A DNA stretch of 64,000 bases from JABDFW01 sp035550215 (lineage in GTDB: Bacteria; Bacteroidota; Bacteroidia; Chitinophagales; Chitinophagaceae): contig DASZPM010000033.1 of assembly GCA_035550215.1 (NCBI GenBank), forward strand, positions 1 through 64,000. The letters are read 5' to 3'. This document shows positions 40,252 through 49,462 of the stretch, piece by piece. The position numbers and the translations under genes were made by a program. The notes under the pieces are model-generated. The model was not told the origin of the DNA, made no database searches, and saw only the letters and a program-made list of their open reading frames with translations. The stretch's first letter is position 1, and the number at the start of each line of letters is the position of its first letter.

Positions 40252-40884
40252 TTATTGCAGGTGATAATTTTTTAAATCTTCTTCAAAATCCAGGAAAAAA
40301 GTAACGTTGTCGCTATTCACCTTGTAATGCTCTATACGAACAATCCCAAGGTCGGGCTTTAAAAAATATACCCATTTCTCAAAGGTCTGGCCGGTGCAAT
40401 CATTCACGTATACAATATTTTTCAGGCAGCCGCTGTAAGTATCAACCGTAGTATCACCTGCATAAGCATGTAACTGGTTTGTGCCGGTGCATCTTGTTGT
40501 AACGATATCGGGCCATGAATCAACGCCCTGGTCAGCGCTCACCCTTTTAAAAAAGATGTACTTGGTAGCGCTGTCAATTTTTTGCACTGTGTTACTGTCA
40601 ATATTCGCAAAAAAACTGGGCGCTTTTAACAATACCGAAGACTGGTATTGCTGGTAATACACAATATCGTTCACCGATACCTGCGAGGTAATTCCTATTG
40701 TATCCAGCGTTGTAGCGGTTACGCTGCCTGTAGCGCTGTCGTGTACCTTTTTCTGGTAATACCAGTAATTGCCAACACTCAGGGGCATAATGCCTTTTAT
40801 ACCTGTGGGAGATTGCGTAATATTGTCCTTTGAACAGGCAACAAACCCGCATGCAACTGCCAAAAAAATCAATAGTTTATACAT
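40252..40884 (-). CDS. lipoprotein of unknown function
   Basis: A 210-residue product with a lipoprotein signal peptide (Cys17 in GFVAC). The mature part begins with a polar linker, then IMPLSVGNYWYYQKKVHD, an opening common in small Bacteroidota lipoproteins with a beta-sandwich. Two cysteines near residues 147 and 163 and one near 169 could form a disulphide. I do not assign a family. It is convergent with the oxidoreductase gene. Confidence 0.7.
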   Translation of the reverse strand: MYKLLIFLAVACGFVACSKDNITQSPTGIKGIMPLSVGNYWYYQKKVHDSATGSVTATTLDTIGITSQVSVNDIVYYQQYQSSVLLKAPSFFANIDSNTVQKIDSATKYIFFKRVSADQGVDSWPDIVTTRCTGTNQLHAYAGDTTVDTYSGCLKNIVYVNDCTGQTFEKWVYFLKPDLGIVRIEHYKVNSDNVTFFLDFEEDLKNYHLQ

Positions 40885-41052
40885 CTGCCAAATATCGGTT
40901 TGATAACATTATAAGCGAAACCCGCCACAAAAAATTGTTTAGTTTTTAACTATTTTTAAATCTCCGTGCCACGCTTACCTGTAATAGCCTCATTCTCACT
41001 ACATTTACAAAGCATCGCAAAAAATATTTTGGAAGCAATTTAGGCGTTGCTA

Positions 41053-41060
41053 TATCTTTG
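41053..41060 (+). promoter_or_regulatory. -7 promoter element of guaB
   Basis: TATCTTTG is an exact TAnnTTTG match, with TTTG at 41028-41031, 21 bases upstream. It ends only 3 bases before the guaB ATG, so transcription should begin at or next to the start codon. Confidence 0.6.
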
Positions 41061-41063
41061 CAC

Positions 41064-42563
41064 ATGGCAACAAGAATTATTTCCTCCCGTAACAATTCCT
41101 CTAAATCAAGATTTTTTGGCGAAGGGCTTACATTTGACGATGTATTGTTAATGCCTGCATTCAGCCAGGTTTTACCCCGCGAAGTTGACATCCGCTCAAA
41201 ACTAACAAAGAGTATTACGCTTAATGTTCCTATGCTGTCCGCAGCCATGGATACCGTTACCGAAGCTACGCTGGCAATCGCGCTGGCACGTGAAGGTGGC
41301 CTGGGCATATTACACAAAAATATGACCATTGAAAGACAGGCGGAGCACGTGCGCAAGGTTAAACGCAGCGAGAGCGGCCTGATAATAGACCCCATTACAC
41401 TAGAGGAAAATGCCACCATTGGTGATGCACTTATTTTAATGCGCGAGAATAAAATAGGCGGCATACCCATAGTTGACAAGAATATGAAGCTGACCGGCAT
41501 TTTAACCAACCGCGACCTGCGTTTTGAAACGGATAAGCGCGTATTGGTTAAAGAAGTGATGACCAGCGAAAACCTTATTACCGCCCCGGAAGGCACCGAC
41601 ATGACAAAAGCCGGCAAAATTTTGCGCCAGTACAAAATTGAAAAATTGCCGGTGGTTAATAAACAGGGCAAACTGATTGGCCTTATTACCTACCGCGACA
41701 TTTTACAGCTCATTAATAATCCCAACGGTATTAAAGACGGTTTTGGCCGCCTGCTTGTCGGTGCTGCGATAGGCAATACACCTGACATATTAGACAGGGT
41801 TAGCGCCCTGCAGCAGGTGGGTGTTGACGTGGTCTGCCTCGATAGCGCTCATGGTCACCAGGTTAAAATGATTTCCGCATTGAAACAGGTAAAAAAGAAC
41901 TTTAAAAACCTGCAGGTTATTGCGGGAAATATTGCCACCGCCTCCGGCGCAAAAGCATTGGCAGAGGCCGGCGCTGATGCGGTAAAAGTAGGCATCGGGC
42001 CAGGCTCTATCTGTACCACCCGTATTGTGGCCGGCATTGGCGTACCGCAGCTTACCGCCGTAATGGAAGCAGCCTCCGTATTGAAAGAGAGGGGTGTTCC
42101 TCTTATTGCTGATGGCGGTATCCGCTACACAGGCGACATGGTAAAAGCGCTTGCAGCCGGCGCCAACGCCGTTATGATGGGCAGCGTATTTGCTGGTACG
42201 GAGGAAAGCCCCGGTGAAACTATTATTTACGAAGGCCGCAAGTTTAAACAATACCGTGGCATGGGCAGCTTAGGCGCCATGCAGCAGGGCAGCAGCGACC
42301 GCTACTTCCAGGATGTGGAGGACGGCATTAAAAAGCTGGTGCCCGAGGGCATTGAAGGCCGCGTAGCTTTTAAAGGCTCACTCAGCGAGGTAGTGGTGCA
42401 ATACGTGGGCGGTTTAAGGGCCGGCATGGGCTACTGCGGCGCAAATACGATAGCCGAATTGCAAAATGCCACTTTTGTAAAAATAACCAACGCCGGTATG
42501 CGTGAAAGCCACGCCCACGATGTGGAAATAACCAAGGAAGCGCCTAACTACAGCAGGCAGTAA
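41064..42563 (+). CDS. guaB: IMP dehydrogenase
   Basis: A 499-residue enzyme that oxidises IMP to XMP with NAD, the committed step of GMP synthesis. A TTG at 41058 extends the frame; ATG at 41064 gives the usual short N-terminus before FFGEGLTFDDVLL. The tandem CBS pair lies near residues 98-215. The catalytic Cys is about residue 317 in GPGSICTT, followed by the IMP phosphate loop DGGIRYTGD and the GAMQQGS flap region with its Arg/Tyr neighbours. Length and motifs are those of a full-length, active IMPDH. The promoter's -7 element ends 3 bases ahead of the ATG, implying a leaderless or nearly leaderless mRNA. Confidence 0.97.
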   Translation: MATRIISSRNNSSKSRFFGEGLTFDDVLLMPAFSQVLPREVDIRSKLTKSITLNVPMLSAAMDTVTEATLAIALAREGGLGILHKNMTIERQAEHVRKVKRSESGLIIDPITLEENATIGDALILMRENKIGGIPIVDKNMKLTGILTNRDLRFETDKRVLVKEVMTSENLITAPEGTDMTKAGKILRQYKIEKLPVVNKQGKLIGLITYRDILQLINNPNGIKDGFGRLLVGAAIGNTPDILDRVSALQQVGVDVVCLDSAHGHQVKMISALKQVKKNFKNLQVIAGNIATASGAKALAEAGADAVKVGIGPGSICTTRIVAGIGVPQLTAVMEAASVLKERGVPLIADGGIRYTGDMVKALAAGANAVMMGSVFAGTEESPGETIIYEGRKFKQYRGMGSLGAMQQGSSDRYFQDVEDGIKKLVPEGIEGRVAFKGSLSEVVVQYVGGLRAGMGYCGANTIAELQNATFVKITNAGMRESHAHDVEITKEAPNYSRQ

Positions 42564-42701
42564 AAGGAGGAACAGGGAGGATACAGTTGGATAGGGGAGG
42601 AATACAAAATTTAATAACTAATTGACATTCAAATAATTAATTTAAAATTAGTAATTTTTTTGTAAATAATTCATCCCTCTTAATCCTGCTAAAAACTCAC
42701 C

Positions 42702-42783
42702 TGTCGCTTTCTAAAAATCCCGTAAATCAAAGAGCAAACCGGCTGCAGGCAGCGACATATATAAATAGCAAAAACGGGATTTT
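42702..42783. repeat. interleaved inverted repeats (possible pseudoknot) downstream of guaB
   Basis: TGTCGCT (42702-42708) can pair with AGCGACA (42751-42757), and AAAATCCCGT (42714-42723) with ACGGGATTTT (42774-42783). The arms alternate, so both pairings together would form an H-type pseudoknot on either strand. It lies between the convergent guaB and CoA-transferase genes; it may be no more than terminator-like structure. Confidence 0.4.
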
Positions 42784-42817
42784 GTCTCACTAAAAAACAA
42801 AAAAAAGAGGATTTTTT

Positions 42818-43513
42818 TTATTGTATCTGCACGGTTCGCCGTTCAATTCTTTTCTCATAGTTCACGCCCTGGAAAATACGGTGCACATATACACCGGCTA
42901 CGTGTATACAATCAGGTTCAAGTTCGCCCGGTTGTACAAGGTGTTCCACTTCTGCAATGGTTATGTCACCCGCTTTGGCCATTGAGGTGGAAAAATTCCT
43001 CGTCGTCTTCCTGAAAATAAGGTTGCCCATCGTGTCGCCTTTCCAGGCTTTTACCAGCGCAAAATTGGCATGCAGGGCAAGTTCCATCAGGTGCATTTTA
43101 CCGTTAAACTCGCGCACTTCTTTGCCGGCGGCAACTTCGGTGCCGTAGCCGGCGGGGGTATAAAAAGCCGGTATGCCCATGCCGGCCATCTGTATTCTTG
43201 TAGCCAGTGTACCTTGCGGAATTAAGTCTACCTCCAGTTCACCGTTCAGCAATTGCCGCTCAAACTCCATATTTTCCCCCACATAACTGCTCATCATTTT
43301 TTTTACCTGCCGGGTTGCCAGTAATTTGCCCAGCCCAAACCCGTCAACACCTGCGTTATTGGCTATACAGGTAAGGCCTTTAACCCCTTTGCGTTCCAGT
43401 GCGGCAATGCAATTTTCCGGAATCCCGCATAAGCCAAAACCACCCAGCATTAAGGTGTTTCCGTCGGCAATATCATAAATGGCTTTATCCGCGTTAGCAA
43501 AAACTTTATTCAT
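42818..43513 (-). CDS. scoA: 3-oxoacid CoA-transferase subunit A
   Basis: A 231-residue alpha subunit of succinyl-CoA:3-ketoacid (or acetate) CoA-transferase, which moves CoA between succinyl-CoA and acetoacetate. Signatures include LMLGGFGLCGIPENCI, ANNAGVDGFGLG, IPQGTLATRIQMAG and AEVEHLVQPGELEPD. The catalytic glutamate belongs to the beta subunit, which is not adjacent and not in the window, so this subunit must pair with a gene elsewhere. Start ATG at 43513. Confidence 0.92.
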   Translation of the reverse strand: MNKVFANADKAIYDIADGNTLMLGGFGLCGIPENCIAALERKGVKGLTCIANNAGVDGFGLGKLLATRQVKKMMSSYVGENMEFERQLLNGELEVDLIPQGTLATRIQMAGMGIPAFYTPAGYGTEVAAGKEVREFNGKMHLMELALHANFALVKAWKGDTMGNLIFRKTTRNFSTSMAKAGDITIAEVEHLVQPGELEPDCIHVAGVYVHRIFQGVNYEKRIERRTVQIQ

Positions 43514-43597
43514 ATTGGCAATTTATGTAAAGGTATTCAATACTATATTTCCGCAACGGCATTTACCTTAAATACACGGGTTTCTAAAAACTGCTTA

Positions 43598-43970
43598 CTA
43601 TTCTTTTTTATAAAACTTTACCCAATCCACATACATGTGCACAGGCGCACCTATGGTTGTTTTAAAAGCGTCTAACTGTACGCACAGGTGGTGCGGTACA
43701 TCGGGTATGGCGGTGGTATCGGTCAGTGTCCATACTAACACATCATCGCGGTACATACGCAGGGCAGTGGGCGGCTGTCTTCTTGCATCATATACCGGGC
43801 GAGTGCGCGGCTTATGAGCAACCCGCTGCTAAACTGGAAATAGGAATATGCCGGCGATGGGTTTACTTCAAAACAATACAGGGTGATGGCAAATCATCCA
43901 TTTTTCTGCCGTTGATATTGATATTTTCAGAAGAAGGTACCGCAGCAATGTGAAAAATCACAAAGCCTGT
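43598..43970 (-). pseudogene. remnant of a secreted glucanase-like (GH16-type) gene
   Basis: Reading the minus strand in three successive frames gives one coherent protein-like text: SSENININGRKMDD in one frame, then FEVNPSPAYSYFQFSSGLL in a second, then LVWTLTDTTAIPDVPHH continuing to HMYVDWVKFYKKE and a TAG stop at 43598. The end resembles the M-x-VD-x-V-x-x-Y closing strand of concanavalin-A-like family 16 glycoside hydrolases. At least two frameshifts and the missing N-terminal part, including the catalytic ExDxxE region, make it a dead fragment. Family assignment is tentative. It accounts for most of the 517-base gap between scoA and the next gene. Confidence 0.55.
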
Positions 43971-44004
43971 AAAACAAAAACCGCCCCAATAAATTGAGGC
44001 GGTT
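43966..44004 (-). terminator. rho-independent terminator
   Basis: On the minus strand AACCGCC and GGCGGTT form a 7-base stem around a 12-base loop, followed by a T-rich tail. It lies 26 bases after the stop of the NTF2-like lipoprotein gene. Confidence 0.75.
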
Positions 44005-44030
44005 GTGCTGGTATAGAAAAATTACTTATT

Positions 44031-44561
44031 TCATTTGCCCATTACCTGTCCCATAATGGTCTGCACTTCCTGTGTTGACCAATGTTCTGTTATTTTACCG
44101 GCATCGTTAAAAGTAAACAGGTCAGCGTCTCTAACTTTATATGATTTCCCGGTTGGTTTAATTCCCATCATCGGGTTTTTAAAAGTTCCGCTCCAGTCGC
44201 CAAACACCGCCACATGGTTACCGTCCCCAATAACCAGCGGGTTTTCTACCTTAATGTTTGCGAAAGAAGTCACAAACATCTTTGCACCGGCTTTAATGGA
44301 GTCAAGCCCCTTTATAGGCGCACCTGTGCCGTCGCCATAATCAACAGCATCCTGGGTTACATCCTTAAAAGCCTCATCAATGTTTCCGCTGGCAAAAGCC
44401 TGCACGGCTGCAAGCGCTGTGGCCTTATTTTTTTCCAGCATACTGTCTGCAGCCATTTTTGCAGAAGATGTTGAGTCAGGGGAAGAAGAGTTTGATGCAC
44501 CGCCGCTGCATGATGCAGCAAAAATTGCGGTAATAAAAACAAAAGCAAGCATACGTTTCAT
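44031..44561 (-). CDS. NTF2/SnoaL-like domain lipoprotein
   Basis: A 176-residue product with a lipoprotein signal (Cys18 in FAASC) and a Ser/Gly-rich linker to about residue 40. Residues about 45-172 match the SnoaL/NTF2-like cone fold: a helix AVQAFASGNIDEAFK, then DAVDYGDGTGAPIKGLDSI and the closing strands LFTFNDAGKITEHWS. Such domains serve as small-molecule binding or isomerase scaffolds, and no catalytic site is recognised here. It ends at a clear terminator. Confidence 0.8.
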   Translation of the reverse strand: MKRMLAFVFITAIFAASCSGGASNSSSPDSTSSAKMAADSMLEKNKATALAAVQAFASGNIDEAFKDVTQDAVDYGDGTGAPIKGLDSIKAGAKMFVTSFANIKVENPLVIGDGNHVAVFGDWSGTFKNPMMGIKPTGKSYKVRDADLFTFNDAGKITEHWSTQEVQTIMGQVMGK

Positions 44562-44775
44562 AATCGTGTTTTTAAGTTTTTGGATGTGAAAAAAAGTTGT
44601 TTGGTTTTTGCTGCCGGCAATAATACAGGCAGCACATACTTATAGGGAGGGATAAATATAAGGCTTTTTGAAAGAAAACGAATGGCTCCCTAAAAAAGCT
44701 TCGCAAAGGGTAGCTGCCCTAACTTAACATTCAGGTTATATTAATAATTTTACTTAGCTGTATAAAAAGGTTGTT

Positions 44776-45618
44776 ATGTCTCTTTCCCGCAGAAAATTTC
44801 TCGGCCTTACGCTTAAAGGCGTTTTGGTAATTGGCGCCGGCAACATTGTTAAGTCTTTTGCCGCTTCATCATTTAAATTGCCCGACGCAAAGGATGTATT
44901 GCTGCGGTTTGCGCTGGTGTCTGACGGGCACTATGGCCAGCCTAATACCAATTTTGATTTTCACCACGACAATATGATTGCGTGGCTTAATAAAGAACAT
45001 GCCGAACGGGGGGTGGAATTTACCATACTTAACGGCGACACTTTTCATAATGAGCCGGACAGGCTTGCCCCGGCTAAAAAGAAATGGGAAGATTTGAAGA
45101 TGCCCTTATATGTATCTCACGGCAACCATGACCAGGTAGATGAAGACACATGGCAAAAAGCATGGGGTTACCCGCTGAATTATACTTTTGAAAAAGGGGA
45201 TGATATAGCGTTTATTGTGCTGGATACCGCAACGGTAACCGGCGAATATGTGTGCCCCAACGCTGCATGGACAAAGGCGCAATTAGCTAAATACAAAGAC
45301 AAAAAACACCTGTTTGTTATTATGCACATTACACCTGTTAAGTGGACGGGCGCGGGTATTGACTGCCCGGATATTGTTGCCATGTTCAGCAGCCAGCAAA
45401 ACCTGAAGGCTGTTTTTCACGGGCATGACCATGACCAGGATAATGTAAAGGAAACAGGCGGAAAACACTATTTCTTTGACTCGCACATTGCCGGCGACTG
45501 GGGTACCGAATACCGCGGTTACCGCATAGTAGAAGTATTGAAAAACGGCGATATACTCACTTACCAAATGGATGGAAAAGCCGACACAAAAGTGAATGAA
45601 AATACGGTGCCGGTATAA
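44776..45618 (+). CDS. Tat-exported calcineurin-like metallophosphoesterase
   Basis: A 280-residue protein. The N-terminus SRRKFLGL followed by a hydrophobic run is a twin-arginine signal, so it is exported folded. Metal-binding motifs of the family are in order: SDGHYG (D-x-H), NGDTFHNE, GNHDQ, a histidine in IMHITP, and GHDHD. These coordinate two metal ions for phosphoester hydrolysis. Substrate unknown. It is followed by a shared bidirectional terminator with glyA. Confidence 0.88.
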   Translation: MSLSRRKFLGLTLKGVLVIGAGNIVKSFAASSFKLPDAKDVLLRFALVSDGHYGQPNTNFDFHHDNMIAWLNKEHAERGVEFTILNGDTFHNEPDRLAPAKKKWEDLKMPLYVSHGNHDQVDEDTWQKAWGYPLNYTFEKGDDIAFIVLDTATVTGEYVCPNAAWTKAQLAKYKDKKHLFVIMHITPVKWTGAGIDCPDIVAMFSSQQNLKAVFHGHDHDQDNVKETGGKHYFFDSHIAGDWGTEYRGYRIVEVLKNGDILTYQMDGKADTKVNENTVPV

Positions 45619-45650
45619 TTAGTTGCTTAGCAAAAAAAGTTTCTATAAAT

Positions 45651-45687
45651 AATAAAGCCCGGAGCATAATTTACTGCGGGCTTTATT
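45651..45687. terminator. bidirectional terminator
   Basis: A perfect 11-base inverted repeat (AATAAAGCCCG / CGGGCTTTATT) with a 15-base loop, flanked by A- and T-rich tracts. It sits between the convergent metallophosphoesterase and glyA genes and can serve both. Confidence 0.85.
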
Positions 45688-45708
45688 ATTTTATCTGCAA
45701 AACCTACC

Positions 45709-46986
45709 CTACCACTCCGGGTATAGCGGAAACTGTTTCATAAACTCGTTTACATCCCCTTTTACTGATGCTATTACGGCGGCATCATCAGCATTCATCA
45801 ATACTTTGTCTACTGCGTTCACCACAAACTGCATGTGTTCTTCCATCATGCCGCGGGTAGTGATGGCCGGCACGCCAAAACGTACACCACTGGTAATAAA
45901 TGCGCTCTTATCATCAAAAGGCACCATATTTTTATTGGCGGTAATATCTGCCTGCACCAATACCTGCTCCGCTTTTTTACCGCTTATATTTTTATTACGC
46001 AGGTCAATAAGCATAAGGTGGTTATCAGTACCGCCGCTTACAATCTGGTAGCCCTTCTCTACAAAAGCAGCAGCCATTGCCTGCGCGTTTTTAACTACCT
46101 GTTGGGCGTAAGCGGTATATTCATCTGTCAATATCTCGCCAAAAGCAATCGCCTTTGCCGCAATAACATGCTCCAGCGGGCCGCCCTGTATGCCGGGGAA
46201 CACCGCAAGGTCAAGCAGCTTGCTCATAGGCTGTATATTGCCCTTATTATCTTTTATGCCAAAAGGGTTTTCAAAATCTTTCCGCACCATTATTATGCCG
46301 CCGCGCGGCCCGCGCAGTGTTTTATGCGTTGTTGATGTAACAATATGGCAGTGGTCAAATGGGTCATTCAGCAGGCCTTTTGCAATTAAACCGGCGGGGT
46401 GTGCAATATCGGCCATAATTATAGCGCCCACCTCATCGGCTACTTTGCGTATGCGCGCATAATCCCAATCGCGGCTGTAAGCGCTGGCACCGCAAATAAT
46501 CATTTTGGGTTTAAGCTCACGCGCTTTGCTTTCCAGCATATCATAATCAACACAGCCGTCTTCTTTTTTTACGCCATAAAACTGGGCATTGTACAGTTTG
46601 CCGCTGTAATTAACCGGGCTGCCGTGTGTAAGGTGTCCGCCCATGCTCAGGTCTAACCCTAAAATTGTATCTCCCGGCTGAAGCACCGCCAATGCAACCG
46701 CAGCATTGGCCTGCGCACCACTATGCGGCTGCACGTTAGCATATTCAATATTAAAAATCTGTTTTAACCGGTCTATGGCAAGTTGTTCGGTCTGGTCAAC
46801 AATTTCACAGCCGCCGTAATAACGCCTGCCGGGGTAGCCTTCGGCGTATTTATTTGTCATAACATTGCCCATAGCCTGCATTACCTGCAAACTTGTAAAG
46901 TTCTCAGAAGCAATCAGTTCTATGCCGTGGCGCTGGCGTTCAAGCTCTTTGTGAATTAAATCGAAGACTAATGTATCCCTTACCAT
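45709..46986 (-). CDS. glyA: serine hydroxymethyltransferase
   Basis: A 425-residue PLP enzyme interconverting serine and glycine with tetrahydrofolate, the main supply of one-carbon units. ATG at 46986 (MVRDTLVFDLI) is chosen over an upstream start at 47076, because a promoter -7 element lies within the extension. Motifs: ELIASENFTS, NKYAEGYPGRRYYGG, QPHSGAQAN, and STTHKTLRGPRGG with the PLP-binding Lys near residue 222. Full-length and intact. Confidence 0.97.
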   Translation of the reverse strand: MVRDTLVFDLIHKELERQRHGIELIASENFTSLQVMQAMGNVMTNKYAEGYPGRRYYGGCEIVDQTEQLAIDRLKQIFNIEYANVQPHSGAQANAAVALAVLQPGDTILGLDLSMGGHLTHGSPVNYSGKLYNAQFYGVKKEDGCVDYDMLESKARELKPKMIICGASAYSRDWDYARIRKVADEVGAIIMADIAHPAGLIAKGLLNDPFDHCHIVTSTTHKTLRGPRGGIIMVRKDFENPFGIKDNKGNIQPMSKLLDLAVFPGIQGGPLEHVIAAKAIAFGEILTDEYTAYAQQVVKNAQAMAAAFVEKGYQIVSGGTDNHLMLIDLRNKNISGKKAEQVLVQADITANKNMVPFDDKSAFITSGVRFGVPAITTRGMMEEHMQFVVNAVDKVLMNADDAAVIASVKGDVNEFMKQFPLYPEW

Positions 46987-47002
46987 TATGTAAATTTTGC
47001 CG

Positions 47003-47010
47003 CAAAGATA
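47003..47010 (-). promoter_or_regulatory. -7 promoter element of glyA
   Basis: The minus strand reads TATCTTTG, an exact TAnnTTTG element, 16 bases ahead of the glyA ATG. A convincing -33 TTTG is not visible at the usual spacing. Confidence 0.55.
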
Positions 47011-47184
47011 GGCGAAACAGGTACAGGGGACGTACTCTGTTAAACGTAGCTCTTGTAAAGTGGATAAACAGTGCAATAAATAATCATCGCCGTACCGGTT
47101 GTTAAAAATCTTTTACCAGTTATTTATCTGCCCCATAGAGCAATAAGCTAAATGCTATTTTCAGCATGCACTAAAATTGTCACC

Positions 47185-49281
47185 ATGAAACATCATTTAC
47201 ACTTTTTATTTTTTTTATTACCTGTTTTAACAGCATCTGCCGGCAATGCGCAGGTTACCAAACTCTCCAATAACAGTAATATGCTGTATGGCCTTCCTGT
47301 TAACGGCAAGTTCCTCATGGTTGCCAAAAACGGCGCCTTGTGGTCAACGGACGGCACAGCCGCAAATACAAAAGAATTTACCACAAAAGCTACTTATAAT
47401 GATACCGGTGGCGTGGCCATCATTAATAACAAGCTCTATTTTTCAGGCACTAACACAGCCGGCGGTACTGAGCTTTGGGTGACTGATGGAACTGATGCAG
47501 GTACCAGTATAGTAAAAGACATAAACCCCGGCGCCGCAAGCTCGCACCCGGATAATTTCAACGTTATTAACAATGTCATTTATTTCTCCGCAGATGACGG
47601 CACCCACGGTAATGAGCTTTGGAAATCTGATGGCACCGCAGGCGGCACTGTAATGGTAAAAGATATAAATCCGGGCGCGGGGGAAAGTATGGATTCAGCC
47701 ACATGGTTTGTAAACAACAACACTTTATTTTTCACACCAAACGATGGTACACACGGTACTGAATTATGGGTATCTGACGGCTCATCTGCCGGCACTAAAC
47801 TTTTAAAGGAAATTGTGGCGGGCAATACCGGCCCGGGGTTTGACGGCTTTACATCGCTGGGAACTAAAACAGTTTTCGAGGTATCTGTTGGGGCCATTCT
47901 AACCGGTAACGAAGAGTTATGGGCCACAGACGGCACCTCCGGCGGAACTGTCCTGTTGAAAGATTTTGGCACATTCTCAGCCTTTCCATCACTGGGCTTT
48001 ACAAAATTTGATAACAAGATATATTTCTCGGCAACCGCTTTCACAACAACCGGTACGGAACTGTGGGTTACTGATGGTACAGCCGGCGGTACATCGCTGT
48101 TTAAGGACATTGACCCCGGCATAAACGGCTCAAACCCCGTTTTGTTTGGAAGCACTGTATTCTCCAATAAGTTCATGTTTTCTGCAAGCACTGCGGCAAA
48201 AGGGAATGAGTTATGGATTTGTGACGGCACTTCAGCAGGCACTTCAATGTTAAAGGATATCAACCCGGGTGCCGGTTCATCCAATCCATTTGCATTTAAC
48301 ACATATACCAATCTCGGCATTAATACGAGCAAACTTTACCAGGGCAAAATTTTTGTCAGCGCCGATGACGGAACACATGGTAGGGAACTATGGATTACAG
48401 ACGGTACGGTGGCAAACACAGGCATTGTTAAAGATATTCAGGCAGGCAGTGGCGGAAGTTTGAGTGGTACCACCACCTATTTTTATACCGGGTCAGGATT
48501 GTTTTTTGGCGCAAATGACGGAATACATGGTATGGAACTATGGAAGTCTGATGGTACGGGCACCGGTACAACAATGGTGGCAGACATTAATCCCGGCAGC
48601 GGGGCATCTTCTCCAAAAATTATGGGCATTTATAACAATCATATTTATTTTACTGCCGACGATGGCGACAACGGCGCAGGCAATACAGATTTATTCATAG
48701 TGAATGAAGCAACAACCGAACTGGCAGCCAGCCTTAGCAGCTTTACCGCTACGCCCCTTAAAGGGGATGTTGCGCTTAACTGGGCCACTGCTGAAGAAAT
48801 AAATACAGGCTTCTTTACAATACAACGCAGTAGTGATGGCAGGCAGTTTGAAGATATAGGCACTGTGCAGGCCGCCGGTAACAGCACCAACAACAGGCAA
48901 TACAGTTTTATTGACTTGAATGCTTTGCGTGTTAATGCTTCCATACTGTACTACAGGCTGCAAACAAATGATAAGGACGGTAAGCAATCTTATTCAGGCA
49001 TCGTAGCAGTTAAAACAAACGGGGAGGCTATAAGTATAAAGGCTTACCCCAACCCGGCATCGGGTTTTGTGATACTCAATTATAACCTGCAAAACAGCAC
49101 GCAGGGCATGTTAAGAATAACCGATGCATCCGGTAAAATTGTAATAAGCAGGCAATTGGGCAATACGCAAAACAATATGCAAACAAGCGTTGATATAAAA
49201 GCATTGCCCGCAGGTGTATACTACGTACAGTTAACAGGCGACAAAGGCACGCAAACGGCTAAATTCATAAAACAACCATAA
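47185..49281 (+). CDS. ELWxxDGT-repeat protein with type IX secretion sorting domain
   Basis: A 698-residue surface or secreted protein. The frame is open from 47152; ATG at 47185 starts a clean signal peptide ending GNAQ. Residues about 50-500 contain some nine repeats built on ELW(V/K/I)(T/S)DGT, each followed by GT...KDI(N/D)PG, likely forming a beta-propeller. A short fibronectin-like region (about 520-610) precedes the type A T9SS C-terminal domain (AYPNPASGF ... LPAGVYYVQL), which directs export and surface attachment. Function beyond adhesion or binding is not known. Confidence 0.9.
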   Translation: MKHHLHFLFFLLPVLTASAGNAQVTKLSNNSNMLYGLPVNGKFLMVAKNGALWSTDGTAANTKEFTTKATYNDTGGVAIINNKLYFSGTNTAGGTELWVTDGTDAGTSIVKDINPGAASSHPDNFNVINNVIYFSADDGTHGNELWKSDGTAGGTVMVKDINPGAGESMDSATWFVNNNTLFFTPNDGTHGTELWVSDGSSAGTKLLKEIVAGNTGPGFDGFTSLGTKTVFEVSVGAILTGNEELWATDGTSGGTVLLKDFGTFSAFPSLGFTKFDNKIYFSATAFTTTGTELWVTDGTAGGTSLFKDIDPGINGSNPVLFGSTVFSNKFMFSASTAAKGNELWICDGTSAGTSMLKDINPGAGSSNPFAFNTYTNLGINTSKLYQGKIFVSADDGTHGRELWITDGTVANTGIVKDIQAGSGGSLSGTTTYFYTGSGLFFGANDGIHGMELWKSDGTGTGTTMVADINPGSGASSPKIMGIYNNHIYFTADDGDNGAGNTDLFIVNEATTELAASLSSFTATPLKGDVALNWATAEEINTGFFTIQRSSDGRQFEDIGTVQAAGNSTNNRQYSFIDLNALRVNASILYYRLQTNDKDGKQSYSGIVAVKTNGEAISIKAYPNPASGFVILNYNLQNSTQGMLRITDASGKIVISRQLGNTQNNMQTSVDIKALPAGVYYVQLTGDKGTQTAKFIKQP

Positions 49282-49306
49282 CAGCATTATAACGAAAAAC
49301 CATGCG

Positions 49307-49331
49307 CTGCCCTGCAATTATTGCGGGGCAG
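49307..49331 (+). terminator. terminator-like hairpin
   Basis: CTGCCCTGCAA and TTGCGGGGCAG pair over 11 bases with one T-G pair and a 3-base loop, 25 bases after the ELW-repeat gene. The following T run is weak. Confidence 0.6.
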
Positions 49332-49462
49332 TGTTATATCTACTAAAATTTTCATAACGTTTCAATACGCACTCATGCTGCTCTTCAATTTATATTTACA
49401 TTTATTAACACATTATAATCCGCTTAAACATCTACGGGCGTATCAAATCATATTTTCAATAC

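Noticed and set aside
40946..41671. 241-codon minus-strand frame across the guaB 5' half
   Set aside because: It overlaps the conserved IMP dehydrogenase coding sequence and promoter; the translation is low in complexity and family-like content.
47300..48600. Short similar DNA repeats considered as a CRISPR or tandem-repeat array
   Set aside because: They are in frame and encode the ELWxxDGT protein repeats; spacing and sequence vary as expected for coding repeats.
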